From Paraburkholderia sp. CNPSo 3272 (GTDB lineage Bacteria > Pseudomonadota > Gammaproteobacteria > Burkholderiales > Burkholderiaceae), in contig NZ_JAMBPQ010000039.1 of NCBI RefSeq assembly GCF_024206495.1, forward strand, positions 1 through 64,000: a stretch of DNA of 64,000 bases. The letters run 5' to 3'. Below are positions 45,000 through 53,402 of this stretch, one piece after another. The notes beneath the pieces were generated by a model that saw only the letters and a program-made list of their open reading frames with translations, did not search any database and was not told where the DNA came from. Each line of letters opens with the position of its first letter. The first letter of the stretch is position 1. Both the position numbers and the translations under genes were made by a program.

Positions 45000-46286
45000 T
45001 CAGAGAGCGTCCGTCACTTTCCGCAACTCACTCGCATCCGCAAGATTGGCGGCCTCGATTTTCCCCGCGGACGGTGGCGGGCCGCCGACCAGAATGCCGG
45101 TATCGATTGCATGGCGGATTTCGCCTTCCGCCATTCCCGCTTCGCGGAACACCTGCTCGTTGTGCTCGCCGCGAAAAGCGGGCGCACTGCGCATGCCAAG
45201 CTCGTCGTCGGAAAATTGCCATGGATAGCCATGTATCAGATAGGACCCGCCACGGCGATCCGTGATCTCCTGTACCGCACCCCACTGCCTTGCCCAATCG
45301 GTCTCCGCCAATTCCTTCAGCGTACGGATCTGGCCAATTGCGATCTTGGACTCGTCGAGTTGCGCATCGAGTGTCCTGAGATCGCGGAACGACAGCATCC
45401 ACGTCTGGATCACTGCATGCAGTGCCTTGTAGTTCTGCAGACGGCGCTCAGCGGTGCTGAAGCGCGGATCCTGAGCAAGGTCCATACGGCGCATCGCACG
45501 CAAGTAGTTCGGAAACGTATTGCTGCCGACGATACTTTGGGCCGCCACGAACGCTTCGCCCCCAGGGCCGACGAAGTGCGGTCCGTCGGCAGCACCGAGA
45601 ATGCCCGGCTCGGCGCCTGTATCGATACCCGCGAGATCGAGGTGAGCGCGCTCGTTGATCGACAGCATCACAGCCGCCATCGCCACGTCAATGTACTGGC
45701 CGCGCCCGGTAACTTCCCGCTTGCGCACCGCCGCGAGCACGGCGATGGTCGCTTGCAGGCCTGCATAGACGTCCGCGTGCGACAGGGGATCGGTCCACCT
45801 GCGGCCATCGCTTGCTTGCTCGAAATGCCGCAACGTGTTGTGCGTAAATCCCGTTTCCGCCTGCACGGTCGGCGCGTAGGCCATGCGCGACGCCCATGGG
45901 CCGCGCTGGCCATAACCTGTGATCGATACATAGACCAGCTTGGGATTGCGCCTCGCGAGTGTCTCATAGTCGAGCCGAAAACCCTTGAGCGTGCCGGCCC
46001 GAAAATTCTCGACGATGATGTCGGCTTCGTCGCACAGGCGTAGCACGAACTCACGTGCGCCCGGTGCGTTCAGATCGATGCTGATATTGCGCTTGCCGCT
46101 ATTTTGCTGTGCGTAGTAGCCGGACATGCCATCGCGATTCGGGAACGCGGCACGGGATACGTCGGGTCGGGGCGGCTCTACCTTGATGACGTCAGCACCT
46201 AGATCGGCTAGCGTGCGCGCGCACAGCGGGCCGGCCAGCACGCGGGAAAAATCGACAACCTTGAGTCCTTCGAGCGGTCCTGCCAT
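45000..46286 (-). CDS. CaiB/BaiF-type (class III) CoA-transferase
   Basis: The 428-residue protein begins MAGPLEGLKVVDFSRVLAGP and holds the catalytic Asp region SHADVYAGLQATIAVL. Other hallmarks are LGADVIKVEPP, VENFRAGTL and VYVSITGYGQRGPW. Class III transferases move CoA between acids. AAGGGAA lies before ATG 46286, and the stop of the hydratase gene is one base away. It should activate the imported acid to its CoA ester. The long upstream frame from 46511 is a shadow of the hydratase gene. Confidence 0.93.
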   Translation of the reverse strand: MAGPLEGLKVVDFSRVLAGPLCARTLADLGADVIKVEPPRPDVSRAAFPNRDGMSGYYAQQNSGKRNISIDLNAPGAREFVLRLCDEADIIVENFRAGTLKGFRLDYETLARRNPKLVYVSITGYGQRGPWASRMAYAPTVQAETGFTHNTLRHFEQASDGRRWTDPLSHADVYAGLQATIAVLAAVRKREVTGRGQYIDVAMAAVMLSINERAHLDLAGIDTGAEPGILGAADGPHFVGPGGEAFVAAQSIVGSNTFPNYLRAMRRMDLAQDPRFSTAERRLQNYKALHAVIQTWMLSFRDLRTLDAQLDESKIAIGQIRTLKELAETDWARQWGAVQEITDRRGGSYLIHGYPWQFSDDELGMRSAPAFRGEHNEQVFREAGMAEGEIRHAIDTGILVGGPPPSAGKIEAANLADASELRKVTDAL

Positions 46287-46287
46287 G

Positions 46288-47064
46288 TCAGTTCCCTTCA
46301 AAAACAGCGGTGCCGGGGCCGGCCTTGTCGAAGGCCGCCAGCCCACGCTTGAGATCCTGCGACGCCCAGATCGGCTTTTGCAGTTCGAACATCGCCTCGT
46401 CGGCAGCAGCCACACCTTCGTCGACCGCGACCCGGACAAGCTGCTTGGTGGCGGCATGCGCGACGGTCGGTCCGGCGGCCAGTTCCCGCGCAACCGACAG
46501 CGCCACATCATCGAGCTTGTCGTCGGGTACGACGAGATTGATTAGGCCCCAGCGTTCGAGCGTGGCCGCGTCGTACCGGCGGCCGAGCATTGCGAGTTCT
46601 TTCGCACGCGCTGGACCGGCTCGCATCACCTGACGCTGGATGCCACCAAGCAGCGGATGCAAACCGAGCGCGACCTCGACCGAGCCGATCCTGGCCGATT
46701 CCGCAACGACGCTGAAGTCACAGGCGAGCGCCACTTCGAAGCCACCGCCAAGGCATGTGCCGTTCACTGCAACAACGATCGGGATCGGTAATGTCTCGAA
46801 GCCACGCAGCACCTCGAGCGGATCCATCAGCGCCTTGCCCTGTTTGGCAATACGATCCGGAAAAAGCGCCACTTCAGCGCCGGCTGAGAAGTGCCGCAGG
46901 CCGCTGCGCAGCAGGATTGCGCGCGAGCCGCGTTTGACTGCCGCATCGAATCCGTCGAGTAGCGCACGATACAGCGTGGGGCCCATCAGGTTGTGGGGGC
47001 GACGGGTCATCGTAAGAACCGTTACGTGGCCTTTGATTTCTGTCTGAACAATTGCTTCGTCCAT
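46288..47064 (-). CDS. Enoyl-CoA hydratase/isomerase
   Basis: The 258-residue crotonase-fold protein has the oxyanion segments HFSAGAEVALFPDR and NGTCLGGGFEVALACDFSVV. GSVEVALGLHPLLGGIQRQV is in the place of the usual catalytic Glu region. AAGGAGC lies six bases before ATG 47064. It is the first gene of the minus series and has an operator-like palindrome 42 bases upstream of the start. It likely hydrates or rearranges the CoA ester made by the transferase. Confidence 0.9.
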   Translation of the reverse strand: MDEAIVQTEIKGHVTVLTMTRRPHNLMGPTLYRALLDGFDAAVKRGSRAILLRSGLRHFSAGAEVALFPDRIAKQGKALMDPLEVLRGFETLPIPIVVAVNGTCLGGGFEVALACDFSVVAESARIGSVEVALGLHPLLGGIQRQVMRAGPARAKELAMLGRRYDAATLERWGLINLVVPDDKLDDVALSVARELAAGPTVAHAATKQLVRVAVDEGVAAADEAMFELQKPIWASQDLKRGLAAFDKAGPGTAVFEGN

Positions 47065-47105
47065 ACTTGCTCCTTCGTCAGATTTGCATGTCTTTCATGC
47101 TTTAA

Positions 47106-47122
47106 TGTTAACGTCAATAACA
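47106..47122. promoter_or_regulatory. Operator-like palindrome 1
   Basis: TGTTAAC-GTC-AATAACA, lying in a perfect inverted repeat AATGTTA-N7-TAACATT (47104-47124), just upstream of the enoyl-CoA hydratase gene. Similar sites are at 47763 and 47829. A TetR-type site is the best guess. Confidence 0.6.
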
Positions 47123-47430
47123 TTAGGCTAAATTAACACCAGTGAGTAAAGGCACAGCTGGCGCCCATCGCGGGGCGAACTTGTGCAGGAGGAAATGAGC
47201 GCCTTACGCCATCGTCGTGACGACAGAAGAACATTGCCGCGCGGTCTTCTGTCATTGCCACCGCTACACATACGTGGCGTTGCTGCCTGGGCGGTTGTTC
47301 CCAAACTCAACGACTCTAACTTGATGCCTCGCGCCTAGCGCAAGCCAATGCTCGACCAGAGCACTCAGCGATTTTTGTTCACAAGCCAAAACTTCCTCCG
47401 GAAAGCCACAACCGGGAGGGTGCTGGCATT
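47123..47430. other. Intergenic region
   Basis: About 300 bases between the hydratase promoter and the end of the DUF1330 gene; nothing recognised. Confidence 0.3.
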
Positions 47431-47727
47431 TCAGTCATCGAGGCCCGCAACGACGCGCGCATCTCTTTCGGCGCCATCCCCCAATACGTCCAGCGCTTTC
47501 CGATAAGCCTCGCTCTGGAACGTGGCAAGCGCCTGCTGGAAGCTCGGGAATTCCACAACAACGGTTCGCTCCTTGAGACCCGCCTGAAACGCGACGACTT
47601 CACCGCCCCGCACGAGAAATTTCCCACCCGCCGCTTTCACCACCTCTGTCGCGAGGACGCCGTACGCCGCGAGCTTGCTTGCGTCGTGGACCGCCCGGTA
47701 CGCTGCCACCCAATATCCCTTTGCCAT
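47431..47727 (-). CDS. DUF1330 family protein
   Basis: The 98-residue ferredoxin-like-fold protein (MAKGYWVAAYRAVHDASKLA ... EFPSFQQALATFQSEAYRKA) has the DUF1330 pattern. GGAGG lies five bases before ATG 47727. It stands divergent from the aldehyde dehydrogenase, with two operator-like palindromes between them. DUF1330 genes often sit in catabolic clusters; no activity is established. Confidence 0.88.
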   Translation of the reverse strand: MAKGYWVAAYRAVHDASKLAAYGVLATEVVKAAGGKFLVRGGEVVAFQAGLKERTVVVEFPSFQQALATFQSEAYRKALDVLGDGAERDARVVAGLDD

Positions 47728-47762
47728 ATCGCCTCCCCCAATCGAAAGTGGATACGTGGCAA

Positions 47763-47779
47763 TAGTAACGGTGTTAACA
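47763..47779. promoter_or_regulatory. Operator-like palindrome 2
   Basis: TAGTAAC-GGT-GTTAACA, with the core TAACGGTGTTA, in the divergent DUF1330/aldehyde dehydrogenase promoter region. Followed by GATCAATG, as at site 3. Confidence 0.55.
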
Positions 47780-47828
47780 TGATAGATCAATGAGGGTTTA
47801 TCCTGGAAAAGAAGCCGCCAGGAATCGG

Positions 47829-47845
47829 TGTTAACGGTGTTAGCA
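47829..47845. promoter_or_regulatory. Operator-like palindrome 3
   Basis: TGTTAAC-GGT-GTTAGCA, one mismatch from a perfect palindrome, 47 bases before the aldehyde dehydrogenase start. Followed by GATCAATG as at site 2, so sites 2 and 3 look like a tandem duplication. Confidence 0.6.
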
Positions 47846-47891
47846 TGGATCAATGCGATGACTCGCTGCCAACTTTTTCGCGGAGAACTTC

Positions 47892-49295
47892 ATGCCGTAC
47901 ACGACGATCAATCCTGCAACGGGCGAACTGCTCGCAACCTATGACGACATATCCGACGCGTTGCTCGAAACGAAGCTCGCTGCCGCCCGGCGCGCGTTTG
48001 AAACCGACTGGCGCCATCGTTCGGTCACTGACCGGGCACGCGTTGTGTCGCGCGCAGCGGCGCTGTTGCGCGAGAACGCGGAGCAATACGCGGGCTATCT
48101 GACGCTGGAAATGGGCAAACGCAGCGGGGAAGCACGCAAGGAGGTGGAGTCGTCGGCCGCCATTCTCGACTACTACGCAAAGCATGCGCACGCGTATCTG
48201 CAACCCCGAGCGCTCGCCGAAGCGCCCGGCGCTGCCCTGCACATCGAGCCCATCGGTGTGCTGTTCGGCATCGAGCCCTGGAATTTCCCGTACTACCAGA
48301 TCGCGCGCGTAGCCGGACCGCAACTGATGGTAGGCAACGTTCTACTGCTCAAACATGCGGAAAGCGTGCCGCAATCTGCGTTGGCCTTCGCACGGTTGTT
48401 CGAGGAAGCGGGCGCGCCCGAAGGCGTCTATACGAACCTGTTCATCTCGATCGAGCAGGCCGGCCGCGTCATCGACGATCCGCGCGTCCAGGGCGTGACG
48501 CTCACTGGCAGCGAGCGCGCTGGTGCCGCCGTCGCCGAGCGTGCGGGCCGGAATCTGAAAAAAGTTGTACTCGAACTGGGCGGCAGCGATCCGTTCATCG
48601 TGCTCGAGGATGCGCCGCTCGACTGGGCGGTCCAAAGCGCTGTAGCAGGCCGCATGCTGAATGCCGGTCAATGTTGCGTAGGCTCCAAGCGCATCATCGT
48701 GATCGGAAAGGAACGGGGTGCGGCGTTCCTCGAAGGTTTCACGCAGCGGATGGCGGCGCTCGAGACGGGCGATCCGGCCGATCCGGCGACGGCTGTGGCA
48801 CCGCTGTCATCGGCGCGCGCGTTGCAACTGCTCCTTGACCAGATCGATCGCGCTGCTTCCCACGGCGCTCGCATCGCGTGCGGCGGCAAGCGCGTGGAGC
48901 GTCCGGGCTTCTATCTGCAACCGACCGTCCTGACCGACATGTCTCCACAGAATCCCGTCTTCGCCGAAGAACTGTTCGGCCCTGTCGCCGCGTTCTATGT
49001 CGTCGAGGACGAAGCCGCCGCCATTGCGCTCGCCAATGGCACGCCATATGGTCTCGGTGCGTCGGTGTTCACCGCGGATACCGATCGCGGCGAGCGGGTC
49101 GCCGCGCAGATCGACAGCGGCATGGTATTCATCAATCAGCCCTTCGGCACTGCGGCGGAACTGCCGTTCGGAGGGGTCAAACGCTCGGGTTTCGGCCGCG
49201 AGCTGTCTCAACTGGGCTTCGACGAATTCGTCAACAAGAAGCTGATCAGGGTTGCACCCGTCGGCGCTTCACCCTTCGGCCCCGCGCGAGCCTGA
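47892..49295 (+). CDS. NAD(P)-dependent aldehyde dehydrogenase (succinate-semialdehyde type)
   Basis: The 467-residue protein has PWNFPYYQ, the general base Glu228 (LELGGSDPF) and the catalytic Cys pair at 261-262 (NAGQCC), then EELFGPVAAFYVV and FGGVKRSGFGRE. It is closest by pattern to succinate-semialdehyde dehydrogenases. It oxidises an aldehyde to the acid. GGAGA lies six bases before the ATG. The BKACE gene follows after 41 bases in the same direction. Confidence 0.92.
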   Translation: MPYTTINPATGELLATYDDISDALLETKLAAARRAFETDWRHRSVTDRARVVSRAAALLRENAEQYAGYLTLEMGKRSGEARKEVESSAAILDYYAKHAHAYLQPRALAEAPGAALHIEPIGVLFGIEPWNFPYYQIARVAGPQLMVGNVLLLKHAESVPQSALAFARLFEEAGAPEGVYTNLFISIEQAGRVIDDPRVQGVTLTGSERAGAAVAERAGRNLKKVVLELGGSDPFIVLEDAPLDWAVQSAVAGRMLNAGQCCVGSKRIIVIGKERGAAFLEGFTQRMAALETGDPADPATAVAPLSSARALQLLLDQIDRAASHGARIACGGKRVERPGFYLQPTVLTDMSPQNPVFAEELFGPVAAFYVVEDEAAAIALANGTPYGLGASVFTADTDRGERVAAQIDSGMVFINQPFGTAAELPFGGVKRSGFGRELSQLGFDEFVNKKLIRVAPVGASPFGPARA

Positions 49296-49336
49296 CGCGA
49301 TAGTAGCGCTTAATTCTTACTTCCCTTGACGACATC

Positions 49337-50221
49337 ATGACAAGCAAGACGATTATCAGCTGCGCACTCACCGGCAGCGACGATACACCGCGGCTGAACC
49401 CCGCAGTGCCCGTGACGCCCGAGCAAATCGCCAATGAGGCCATCGCTGCATGTGAAGCCGGTGCGAGCATCGCACACATTCATGTCCGCGACCCGAGAAC
49501 CGGAGTGCCAAGCACCGAGTTGGCACTGTACGGAGAAGTCGTCTCGCGCATCCGCGATAGCGGGTGTCCGATATTGATCAATCTGACGACAGGCCCAGGC
49601 GCTCGTTTCGTCCCCAGCGACGAGGACCCGAACCGGGGAAGCGAGCTCAGCACGATGATGACGCCCGAAGCGCGCGTGCGACATGTGCTCGAGTTGCGTC
49701 CGGAAATTTGCACGCTGGACGTCGCGACGATGAACTTTGGCAGTCGCGCATTCGTGAACGTGCCCGACCATCTGGTCAAGATGGCAACCTTGATTGAAGA
49801 GGCAGGCGTGAAGCCGGAACTTGAGGTATTCGATCTGGGCCACGTGCGTTTGGCGCGCCACCTGATCGAAACGCAGGGCATTCTGCAGGCACCGCTGTTC
49901 CAGTTATGTCTTGGCGTGCCATGGGGCGCGTCCGCCGACACAGAGAGCCTTCTCCAGATGAAGCGCTATCTGCCCGAGAACGCCCGCTGGTCCGCGTTCG
50001 GCATCTCGCGGGCCCAGTTTCCGATCGTCGCGCAAAGCGTGATTCTCGGTGGGCATGTCCGCGTCGGCCTTGAGGACAACCTTTACCTCGCCAAAGGAGA
50101 ACTGGCGTCGGGCAACGCATCGCTGGTCAAACGCGCGGTCAGCATTGTCAAAAGCATCGGCGGTGACGTGGCAACACCGGACGAGGCTCGCAACATCCTC
50201 GGCCTTTCCCGTCACCAATAG
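49337..50221 (+). CDS. Beta-keto acid cleavage enzyme (BKACE, DUF849)
   Basis: The 294-residue TIM-barrel protein has the metal-binding HIHVRDP motif, NLTTGPGARFVPSDEDP, LDVATMNFGSRAFVN, PELEVFDLGHV and GGHVRVGLEDN. These enzymes condense a beta-keto acid with acetyl-CoA to release acetoacetate and a new CoA ester (Kce is the lysine-fermentation member). The substrate here is unknown; its link with a CoA-transferase, a hydratase and an aldehyde dehydrogenase suggests breakdown of a functionalised acid. Confidence 0.93.
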   Translation: MTSKTIISCALTGSDDTPRLNPAVPVTPEQIANEAIAACEAGASIAHIHVRDPRTGVPSTELALYGEVVSRIRDSGCPILINLTTGPGARFVPSDEDPNRGSELSTMMTPEARVRHVLELRPEICTLDVATMNFGSRAFVNVPDHLVKMATLIEEAGVKPELEVFDLGHVRLARHLIETQGILQAPLFQLCLGVPWGASADTESLLQMKRYLPENARWSAFGISRAQFPIVAQSVILGGHVRVGLEDNLYLAKGELASGNASLVKRAVSIVKSIGGDVATPDEARNILGLSRHQ

Positions 50222-50421
50222 AGGGAAAGCGACGCTGTAATCGCACTTCCGTGTGACGAGTCGCAATCAATGCTGCAGTGCGAAAGCATTGAATGCAAAC
50301 GGTAGCCTATCCTTGGGCTATCTGTAACGCCGCCTCAATTATGTCTGACTCATCCGTCTTTCAGGAGCGCTGGATGTACTGGCATAAGAAACGCGGCATC
50401 TATTGATGAATGGAGACAAAG
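50222..50421. other. Short intergenic region
   Basis: About 200 bases; GGAG at 50412-50415 is the ribosome site of the tautomerase gene. The gap may mean a separate promoter. Confidence 0.3.
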
Positions 50422-50853
50422 ATGCCTTTGTGGAATATCTATCATCCCCCCGGTGCCTACACCGCTGAAGACAAGCAGGAGATGGCGAACCGAATCGCCG
50501 ACATTTACATCATTCCTCGCTTCTATGTCGGCGTGCTGTTTCATGAGCAACCGAAAGACTCATTCTTCATGGGAGGTGTGTCGCGGGACGATTTTGTCAG
50601 AATTCGACTGGATCAGTTCGCCAGGCATATCTCAAGGGACGTTGCATGGACGGAGTCCTGGTTGCGCAAGGCGAACGCCGCGATTGCGCCATTCGTCCAG
50701 GAGCGGGGCTATCACTACGAGCTGCATGTCGGCGAAACGCCTCGAGAACTGTGGCTGATCGACGGCATTCGCCCCCCTCGGCCCGATACGGAAGCTGAGA
50801 AGAAATGGAAGCACGAAAACCGGGCGTCGCCCTATGAACCGGGCGAAGGTTGA
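50422..50853 (+). CDS. Tautomerase-family protein (cis-CaaD-like)
   Basis: The 143-residue protein starts MPLWNIYHPPGAYTAEDKQE. The Pro after the start Met is the catalytic base in this superfamily. FYVGVLFHEQPKDSFFMGGV follows the fold, and the length fits the longer two-unit members such as cis-3-chloroacrylate dehalogenase. GGAG six bases before ATG 50422 supports that start over ATG 50410. Probably isomerises or hydrates an unsaturated acid in the neighbouring pathway. Confidence 0.85.
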   Translation: MPLWNIYHPPGAYTAEDKQEMANRIADIYIIPRFYVGVLFHEQPKDSFFMGGVSRDDFVRIRLDQFARHISRDVAWTESWLRKANAAIAPFVQERGYHYELHVGETPRELWLIDGIRPPRPDTEAEKKWKHENRASPYEPGEG

Positions 50854-50951
50854 ATCGCTCAGCTACCTTTCAAGCGATTGGCAGGCTGAACTCAATCGAC
50901 TGCGGTGCAAGCCCGGCTTTCGCCGCGGTCTCTTTCGATGTGGATGAGCCC

Positions 50952-51965
50952 ATGAAGGCCTTGATAATCGAACGCAACGGCGAGCCGTCAGACGTAGTTC
51001 ACTGGCGCGATTTACCCGAGCCTACGCCAGCTCCCGCGCAGGTCCGCGTGAAGATGCTTCTCGCGCCCGTGCATCCTTCCGATCTGCACGTCATCCGTGG
51101 ACGATTCGCGCGCCAGCGTCAGCCGTCACTGCCAGCCTCGCCCGGGTCCGAGGGTGTGGGCGTCATCGACGCCGTGGGCAGCGACGTGCCGCGCACACGG
51201 CTAGGAGAGCGCGTTGTGTTGCTGGATGTGCCCGGAACCTGGAGAGAGATGGTCATCAGTCCCGCCGACCGTGCAATACGCGTACCGGCGGAGATTTCCG
51301 ACGAGGACGCCGCGCAGGCCTTGATCAACCCGATGACGGCATGGGCGATGACGATGTGCGAGCACCAGCTCGAAAGCGGCGACTGGCTGGTGCAGAGCGC
51401 GGCGGGCTCGACGGTCGGTCGCCTCGTGCTCCAGATCGCGAAGGCGCAGGGGTTCCGCACCATCAACCTTGTGCGCCGTGAAGCGCAGGTCGCCGAGATA
51501 CAGGCGCTTGGTGGCGACGTCGTACTATGCACGGCCGATGAACACTGGCCTGAGCAATTGAAGAGGGCCACTAGCGACAATGGCATCGTGAGCGCGATCG
51601 ACTGCGTCGCGGGCCGCACGGGTGCCGTGCTTGCGCGTCAGTTGGCCATGAACGGACGCCTGCTTGTCTACGGAGCGTTGTCGTCGCATCGTCAGAGCGA
51701 CCCAGCGGCGTTCGAGATGCCGATTTTCGCCCCTGCGCTGGTCTACTCCGCTGCAGAGGTTCGCGGCTGGTTCATCTTTTCCTGGCTCGCGAGCAAGGGC
51801 GTGACTGAAAGCAGCCAGACACTGCGCAATCTGCTCGACCGTATGGCCGAAGGCACCTTAAAACCGCCTCCCGCGCAGCGCTACCGCTTCGACCGAGCGT
51901 ACGAGGCGTTCGCGGCCGTCGAAAGCGCCGCACGCGATACCAAGCCGCTGCTCGCGTTTGGGTAG
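50952..51965 (+). CDS. Zinc-independent MDR oxidoreductase (enoyl reductase-like)
   Basis: The 337-residue protein has a GroES-like N-terminus (PVHPSDLHVIRGRF, GSEGVGVIDAVG) and a nucleotide-binding region with a SAAGSTVGRLVLQIAKAQG loop. It lacks the zinc-binding Cys/His set, like quinone reductases and mitochondrial-type trans-2-enoyl-CoA reductases. It is NADPH-dependent by family. The Met at 50952 is taken because the family N-terminus MKALIIE begins there. It follows the tautomerase by about 100 bases. Confidence 0.85.
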   Translation: MKALIIERNGEPSDVVHWRDLPEPTPAPAQVRVKMLLAPVHPSDLHVIRGRFARQRQPSLPASPGSEGVGVIDAVGSDVPRTRLGERVVLLDVPGTWREMVISPADRAIRVPAEISDEDAAQALINPMTAWAMTMCEHQLESGDWLVQSAAGSTVGRLVLQIAKAQGFRTINLVRREAQVAEIQALGGDVVLCTADEHWPEQLKRATSDNGIVSAIDCVAGRTGAVLARQLAMNGRLLVYGALSSHRQSDPAAFEMPIFAPALVYSAAEVRGWFIFSWLASKGVTESSQTLRNLLDRMAEGTLKPPPAQRYRFDRAYEAFAAVESAARDTKPLLAFG

Positions 51966-52579
51966 CGCTGAGCGTCGCTCCGCGTCGGAGCAATCAAAGG
52001 CAGTGCTTGCCGTGCCCACGAGAGTATCGGGATCAGTCAAGCGACTTTCGACCTCTGGCTGCGCCCGGTCGCCGGGCAGTGTGCCGGCATCCTCGCCGGC
52101 TGGGACGGCAGGGGGTTCATCGTGGGGATCGAAGAAGACCAACAGGTCCTAATGAGTCGTACTCGCATTCCAGGGACAACATCGTGTCACGAGATTTTCG
52201 CGCCGCCGCTTCCTCGTCTCCGGAGCCACCGTCGTCGCAAGCCTCGCGCTTGCCGACTTGCCCTCCTCCCTCGCAGCATCCTCGTCCTCCGTAGACGTTG
52301 CCGGAAAAGGGTCTGCGCTTCCCGCGCGCCCTGGCGATCCGGGCTCAATACAATTCGTGAACTATGCGACGTACGTTCAGGACCGACGCGGCTGCCACCG
52401 CGAACCAGGGAAGCGCCGTCGTGGAACAGGGCATTTGTCAGGACGCTGGGCCAACCTCCGCAAACCATGCGTCTGGGCTTACGCGCAACGGGCGCGCCGC
52501 CGTCCCCACGCCTGCGCGGCACGGGCGTTGCGCTTTCGGCGGAGCCAACTGCGCCCAACACGCTGCGAAGGAGGGTTCG
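51966..52579 (+). other. Region with possible decayed Tat-exported gene
   Basis: Within about 52186-52380 one frame reads SRRRFLVSGATVVASLALAD and goes on to GSIQFVNYATYV. This looks like a twin-arginine signal and short linker, but there is no start codon with a ribosome site, and the following text is Arg-rich nonsense. It may be the remnant of an oxidoreductase gene. Confidence 0.3.
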
Positions 52580-52990
52580 ATGCTGCTCACCGCCGAAGAG
52601 ATTGCCCGGCTCGACTCGGTCGAGCCGTTCCTGCGCAGCAGCGCGCGCGCTGCGCTGCCCCCTGCGATGCACTACGAAGTCACGTCCGAACTAGCGCAAC
52701 ACCTGCAACCGGGCCTGCGCATCCGCGCACCGGACACGCCTGCCCGGGCCGGCGATCCCGATACGCCGCCCTTTCCGCTCAACCTCTTTGTCGCGCTGCC
52801 GCTCGAAGAACTGCGCGCGCTGACCGACCCCGATGACACGGTACGCGAAACCACGATCGCGCGATTCGGCGCGACGTTTGCCGGGCGTCTGCGGCGTGCA
52901 ATCGAGACCCAGGTCGCGCAGGAAATCAACTTTGAAGCGGGGGTGCAGAGTGAAGCCGGAACATTGGCGGTGACGATAGATATGGCATGA
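52580..52990 (+). CDS. Hypothetical protein
   Basis: The 136-residue soluble protein (MLLTAEEIARLDSVEPFLRS ... QSEAGTLAVTIDMA) has an AAGGAGGG site six bases before ATG 52580, which is its main support. It is acidic, with no membrane segment or known motif. The long open frame upstream is GC-rich shadow. No family recognised. Confidence 0.5.
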   Translation: MLLTAEEIARLDSVEPFLRSSARAALPPAMHYEVTSELAQHLQPGLRIRAPDTPARAGDPDTPPFPLNLFVALPLEELRALTDPDDTVRETTIARFGATFAGRLRRAIETQVAQEINFEAGVQSEAGTLAVTIDMA

Positions 52991-53402
52991 GTGTGCATCG
53001 ACGCTCATCGTCATCGGAAAGCCCGCCCGGGTTGCGCGCTAAAGTGGGTGCGGGTTCGCCGGGAAGTGCGTACGGGTGAGAGTCCGTCTGCGCGGAGGCG
53101 GGCCTCGGGCTCTGTCAGGTGCAACCTCATGAGGCCCAGCCAGATCGTACGCCATGACGCCCGATCGCCTCTTGCCGCCGAGTGGAGTCTTGCACACGAT
53201 CAGTATTGCGCACTGCACAAGGCGGGTGCGGATTGCCCGTGTTGCATAATCTGGTGCACGGCGGACTCGCAACCGGGGAACATCGCATCGCAGCGCCGGT
53301 TCGTTCCGCCTGATGACGAGGGAACGCGCAACGGACGCCTGCCTGTACGCTGGAAGGTGCAGTCGTCCACTTTATCGGACGTCGACATCGACGAGGGATC
53401 TG
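52991..53402. other. Intergenic region
   Basis: About 410 bases before the histidine kinase, with no recognisable gene. AGGG at about 53395 serves the kinase start. Confidence 0.3.

Noticed and set aside
46287-46511. N-terminal extension of the CoA-transferase frame
   Set aside because: The extra 75 residues are the hydratase gene read in another frame; ATG 46286 has its own ribosome site and the family N-terminus.
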